Part shown: in pieces, positions 61,706 to 64,000 of the stretch
Layout: every line of letters begins with the position of its first letter
How positions within the stretch are numbered: position 1 is the stretch's first letter
NCBI GenBank assembly: GCA_905250115.1
Contig: CAJNOI010000029.1
Span: forward strand, 682,001 to 746,000
Source of the DNA: Adineta steineri
Taxonomy: Eukaryota > Rotifera > Eurotatoria > Adinetida > Adinetidae
DNA: 64,000 bases
Direction: 5' to 3'
Translations under genes and position numbers: made by a program
Notes under the pieces: generated by a model
What the model was told of the DNA's origin: nothing
Database searches by the model: none
Seen by the model: only the letters and a program-made list of their open reading frames with translations

Positions 61706-62851
61706 TTGGCATTTCTTGTTTTCAATTCAATAACATCATTTATATGTATAGTAATGTGTTCTAATAGTAGCAATTCTTCTGAATGTCTTAATGATGGTCA
61801 ATGCAATTCCGATGACATTTGTATATGTACAAGTGCCTGTTTCGTAGGAAATTTTTGTCAAATTGATTATAATGCTGCTCGTCTACCATTAGCTGGTGCT
61901 ATCGTTCAAGACAATCCATCAACAGAAGGAATTTATATTCTTATTTTTGTCTTATTGGCATTTATTGGTTTTATCAATAATATTTTTGCATTGACAACAT
62001 TGTTTCGTGAACGAATTCGAATTACAATATGGGGCGTTTATTTAATTGTTTTCTCTATACTTAGTATCATACTTATGATAATAATTCTTTCCTATATAAC
62101 GACCGTTGTTAGATATGATAATAGTACATACCGACTTTTGTCTTGTCATGCTATACCATTCTTATCTCTTATAACAATTGATGGAGGTATTTTATGTACA
62201 GTAGCAATTGCTGTCGAACGTGCTTTTATTGAATGTTGGAATTTTAATGTTAATGGATCACGATTACGTGCATTACTTATATCTGGTATGATTATACTCT
62301 ATACATGTGGTTCAAATTTAGATGATATATTTATTCGTCGTATTTCTAATGATCCATTAGGTAATCTAATTTGTACCTATGATTTTGATCGATATCCAAC
62401 TTGGCGTCATCTTGATATTGTTTTCTCCTATGCACATGTTGTCATACCTTGTCTAGTACATTTAATGTGTTCCGTATGTGTTCTTACAACAATTGCTCGT
62501 AGAAAAATCTTTATTCGTAGTACAAACGAGAAACTTTATCGAGTTTGGTTACAACAATTATTTATTCATCGAGATTTTTTTATTCCACCAATATGTATTA
62601 TTCTTTGTACTCTTCCACATGGTATATTAGGTCATTTACTTGAAACATGTATACCATATTCAGATAAATTTAAACTTCGTCTTCATATATCATTTGTACT
62701 ATTACTTTATATTCCACAAACATTATCATTTATTTTATATATCTATCCAAATGAAATCTATTGGAAAGAATTTCAAAAGACAATTATTTATCGTACAATT
62801 TGTTGTTATATCTATCATAAACAAGAAAAGAGAAAACGAATATTATACTAA
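61706..62851 (+). CDS. Rhodopsin-like 7TM receptor with N-terminal EGF-like module
   Basis: Cell-surface GPCR-like protein, about 365-381 residues in a single exon; ligand unknown. Seen: a hydrophobic leader (FLVFNSITSFICIVM), Asn/Ser-rich spacer, an EGF-like cysteine module (CLNDGQCNSDDICIC and following Cys), then seven hydrophobic segments: IYILIFVLLAFIGFINNIFA, WGVYLIVFSILSIILMIIIL, FLSLITIDGGILCTVAIAVE, ALLISGMIILYTCGSN, YAHVVIPCLVHLMCSVCVL, FFIPPICIILCTLPHGILGH and ISFVLLLYIPQTLSFILYIY. ERAF stands where DRY is usual, and the TM7 end SFILYIYPNEIYWKEF is of the type seen in expanded invertebrate receptors. The frame at 61706 begins with TTG; the first ATG is 61754, which would lose the leader. 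A TAG at 61700-61702 looks like a splice acceptor, so a short upstream exon supplying the ATG is likely. Confidence 0.8.
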   Translation: MAFLVFNSITSFICIVMCSNSSNSSECLNDGQCNSDDICICTSACFVGNFCQIDYNAARLPLAGAIVQDNPSTEGIYILIFVLLAFIGFINNIFALTTLFRERIRITIWGVYLIVFSILSIILMIIILSYITTVVRYDNSTYRLLSCHAIPFLSLITIDGGILCTVAIAVERAFIECWNFNVNGSRLRALLISGMIILYTCGSNLDDIFIRRISNDPLGNLICTYDFDRYPTWRHLDIVFSYAHVVIPCLVHLMCSVCVLTTIARRKIFIRSTNEKLYRVWLQQLFIHRDFFIPPICIILCTLPHGILGHLLETCIPYSDKFKLRLHISFVLLLYIPQTLSFILYIYPNEIYWKEFQKTIIYRTICCYIYHKQEKRKRILY

Positions 62852-63776
62852 TCACGAAAATGACAGCAATCTTAAAAGATATATGTAGGCCGTTAAAGGT
62901 ATTGAACAAGTTGCTTGTAATATTTTTTTTATTAAAAATGAAATAAATTTATATTTGAATAGAATATTGTACATAAATAATCTTTATCTACATGTGTTTT
63001 ATAACGATATTGAGATCGACAAATACGGTGCGAATATCTCAAAAATAGTTCGATATTTTTATGAATTATTATCGTTTTTATCTCAGTTAAATATATTTTT
63101 AAACAATTCATGAATCAATGTATACTCTGTAAGTAACCACATGGACTATGTACATAAATAACACTTTCTATTTTGAATGTTTTTCTTTTTGGTCAAAAAA
63201 ATTGTTGTTAAAGTACTCGGTATAGTTGCTAATAAACATATTAAAAACAAAAAATAAAACAACAGTAAATATACCCACGCATGTATTAACAACGAGCAAA
63301 CAAATGAATAAGAACAATCAAAAAGAAAATCTTATTGTTCTTTGATTGAAAAAAAGATTTAATAGCATTTTTGTTCACACATATGCTTAATTACATGACA
63401 ATATTTAAAGAAATATTTTTCAAGGCAAAAGAAGACCTACAATGAAAGAGTGAAGATAAATCTTATATAGTGACGTTTTTCTTCACTTTGTTTACTTATA
63501 GGTATTCAATAATTTTCATAAAATTTATTGGTGTCTTTTTCTTCTGCCGATTGAAAAAGGTAGTGCAGAACATGTGCTTGAATGTTGCATAGTAGGCGTT
63601 TAAAAAAAAACCCATTCGTTGACAAAGTAAAATGGCATATAAAAAGGCATGTTTGTCTTACACTTTGATTGTTTGAGGCGATAAAAAAGTCGAAATATTA
63701 TTACATAAGATTGTCTTTTCTCGGTTTTCTTATTAAGTCGTAGGTATATACTTATTCATACATTATTGTACTTAAT
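62852..63776. other. Intergenic region
   Basis: 3' flank of the receptor and promoter of the last gene; AT-rich, no gene or repeat recognised. Confidence 0.55.
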
Positions 63777-64000
63777 ATGGGATGCTGTGGTAGTAAGAAC
63801 AAAGTGGTACCACCTGCTAAATCAAATGCTTATAGTACCATAACTCCAGCGACAGCAAGAGATGACAAACCTACAGCTAATAATCCACCTCCTCCTCCAC
63901 AACAGGACAACTCAGCAATGCAACGATTTAATAAAGTTGCACTTAGTACAACCAATCCTCTACCACTTGTTAGCGGCTATGGTGATGAACCAGTTGGAAC
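63777..64000 (+). CDS. Partial protein with MGCC lipid-anchor-like N-terminus
   Basis: An ATG at 63777 opens a frame that runs off the right edge (about 74 codons seen). It starts MGCCGSKNK: Gly2 with Cys3/Cys4 and a following Ser/Lys context, the form of a dually acylated (myristoyl plus palmitoyl) N-terminus. Then comes a Pro-rich linker with PPPPPQQ, followed by MQRFNKVALSTTNPLPLVSG and YGDEPVG. I recall similar openings in large rotifer families, some carrying ADP-ribosyltransferase-like domains, but nothing in the visible part proves this. Codon use is like its neighbours. No intron is seen before the edge. Confidence 0.6.
   Translation, partial: MGCCGSKNKVVPPAKSNAYSTITPATARDDKPTANNPPPPPQQDNSAMQRFNKVALSTTNPLPLVSGYGDEPVG

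Overview
The window is eukaryotic nuclear DNA from a small, gene-dense invertebrate genome. It is strongly AT-rich. Most introns are about 50-70 bases with GT...AG ends, and orthologues of animal-specific genes (kainate-type glutamate receptor, nuclear receptor, Argonaute, extended synaptotagmin, casein kinase 1 delta/epsilon, cilium genes) are split into many short exons. Codon style, intron size, an EGF-headed 7TM receptor without introns and several proteins with no recognisable family suggest a bdelloid rotifer, perhaps Rotaria. That assignment is inference; no marker gene in the window proves it. A run of exactly 100 N at 50981-51080 is a scaffold gap.

Layout from left to right: a partial Ser/Asn-rich protein (-) at the left edge; a 20-exon kainate-like ionotropic glutamate receptor (-, 773-7178); a Rap2-like small GTPase (+, 10129-10863); a decayed SPFH-like fragment (+, about 13191-13742) in a gene-poor stretch; an NR1-like nuclear receptor (-, 17181-19470); a slicer-type Argonaute (-, 22445-28197); an unrecognised 238-residue protein (-, 30211-30976); the axonemal protein DRC3 (-, 31253-34975); an extended synaptotagmin (-, 36164-41556); ANKMY2 (-, 42597-44112); an unrecognised 530-residue low-complexity protein (-, 45179-46885); a TLC-domain membrane protein (-, 49099-49920); TAF13 and DNAJC25 in tight tandem (+, 51304-53476); a C2H2 zinc-finger protein (-, 53707-56363) divergent from casein kinase 1 delta/epsilon (+, 56809-60194); a 7TM receptor with an EGF-like head (+, about 61706-62851); and the start of a lipid-anchored-looking protein (+, 63777 to the right edge).

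The genes do not form one pathway. Three small local arrangements stand out. TAF13 and DNAJC25 are separated by 48 bases that contain a pyrimidine tract and an AG just before the second ATG, as expected for a dicistronic unit resolved by spliced-leader trans-splicing. The zinc-finger gene and the casein kinase share a 445-base divergent promoter that carries a perfect 12-base inverted repeat. The casein kinase has two phase-compatible alternative last exons, giving two different C-terminal tails.

The main non-genic structure is a set of tiny non-autonomous DNA transposons (MITEs), 87 to 465 bases long, mostly in introns. Several have hAT-like CAG-starting terminal inverted repeats and 8-base target duplications, two of them perfect. 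One has a TA duplication, and one is a long foldback element. No transposase, LTR element or virus-derived gene was recognised in the window.
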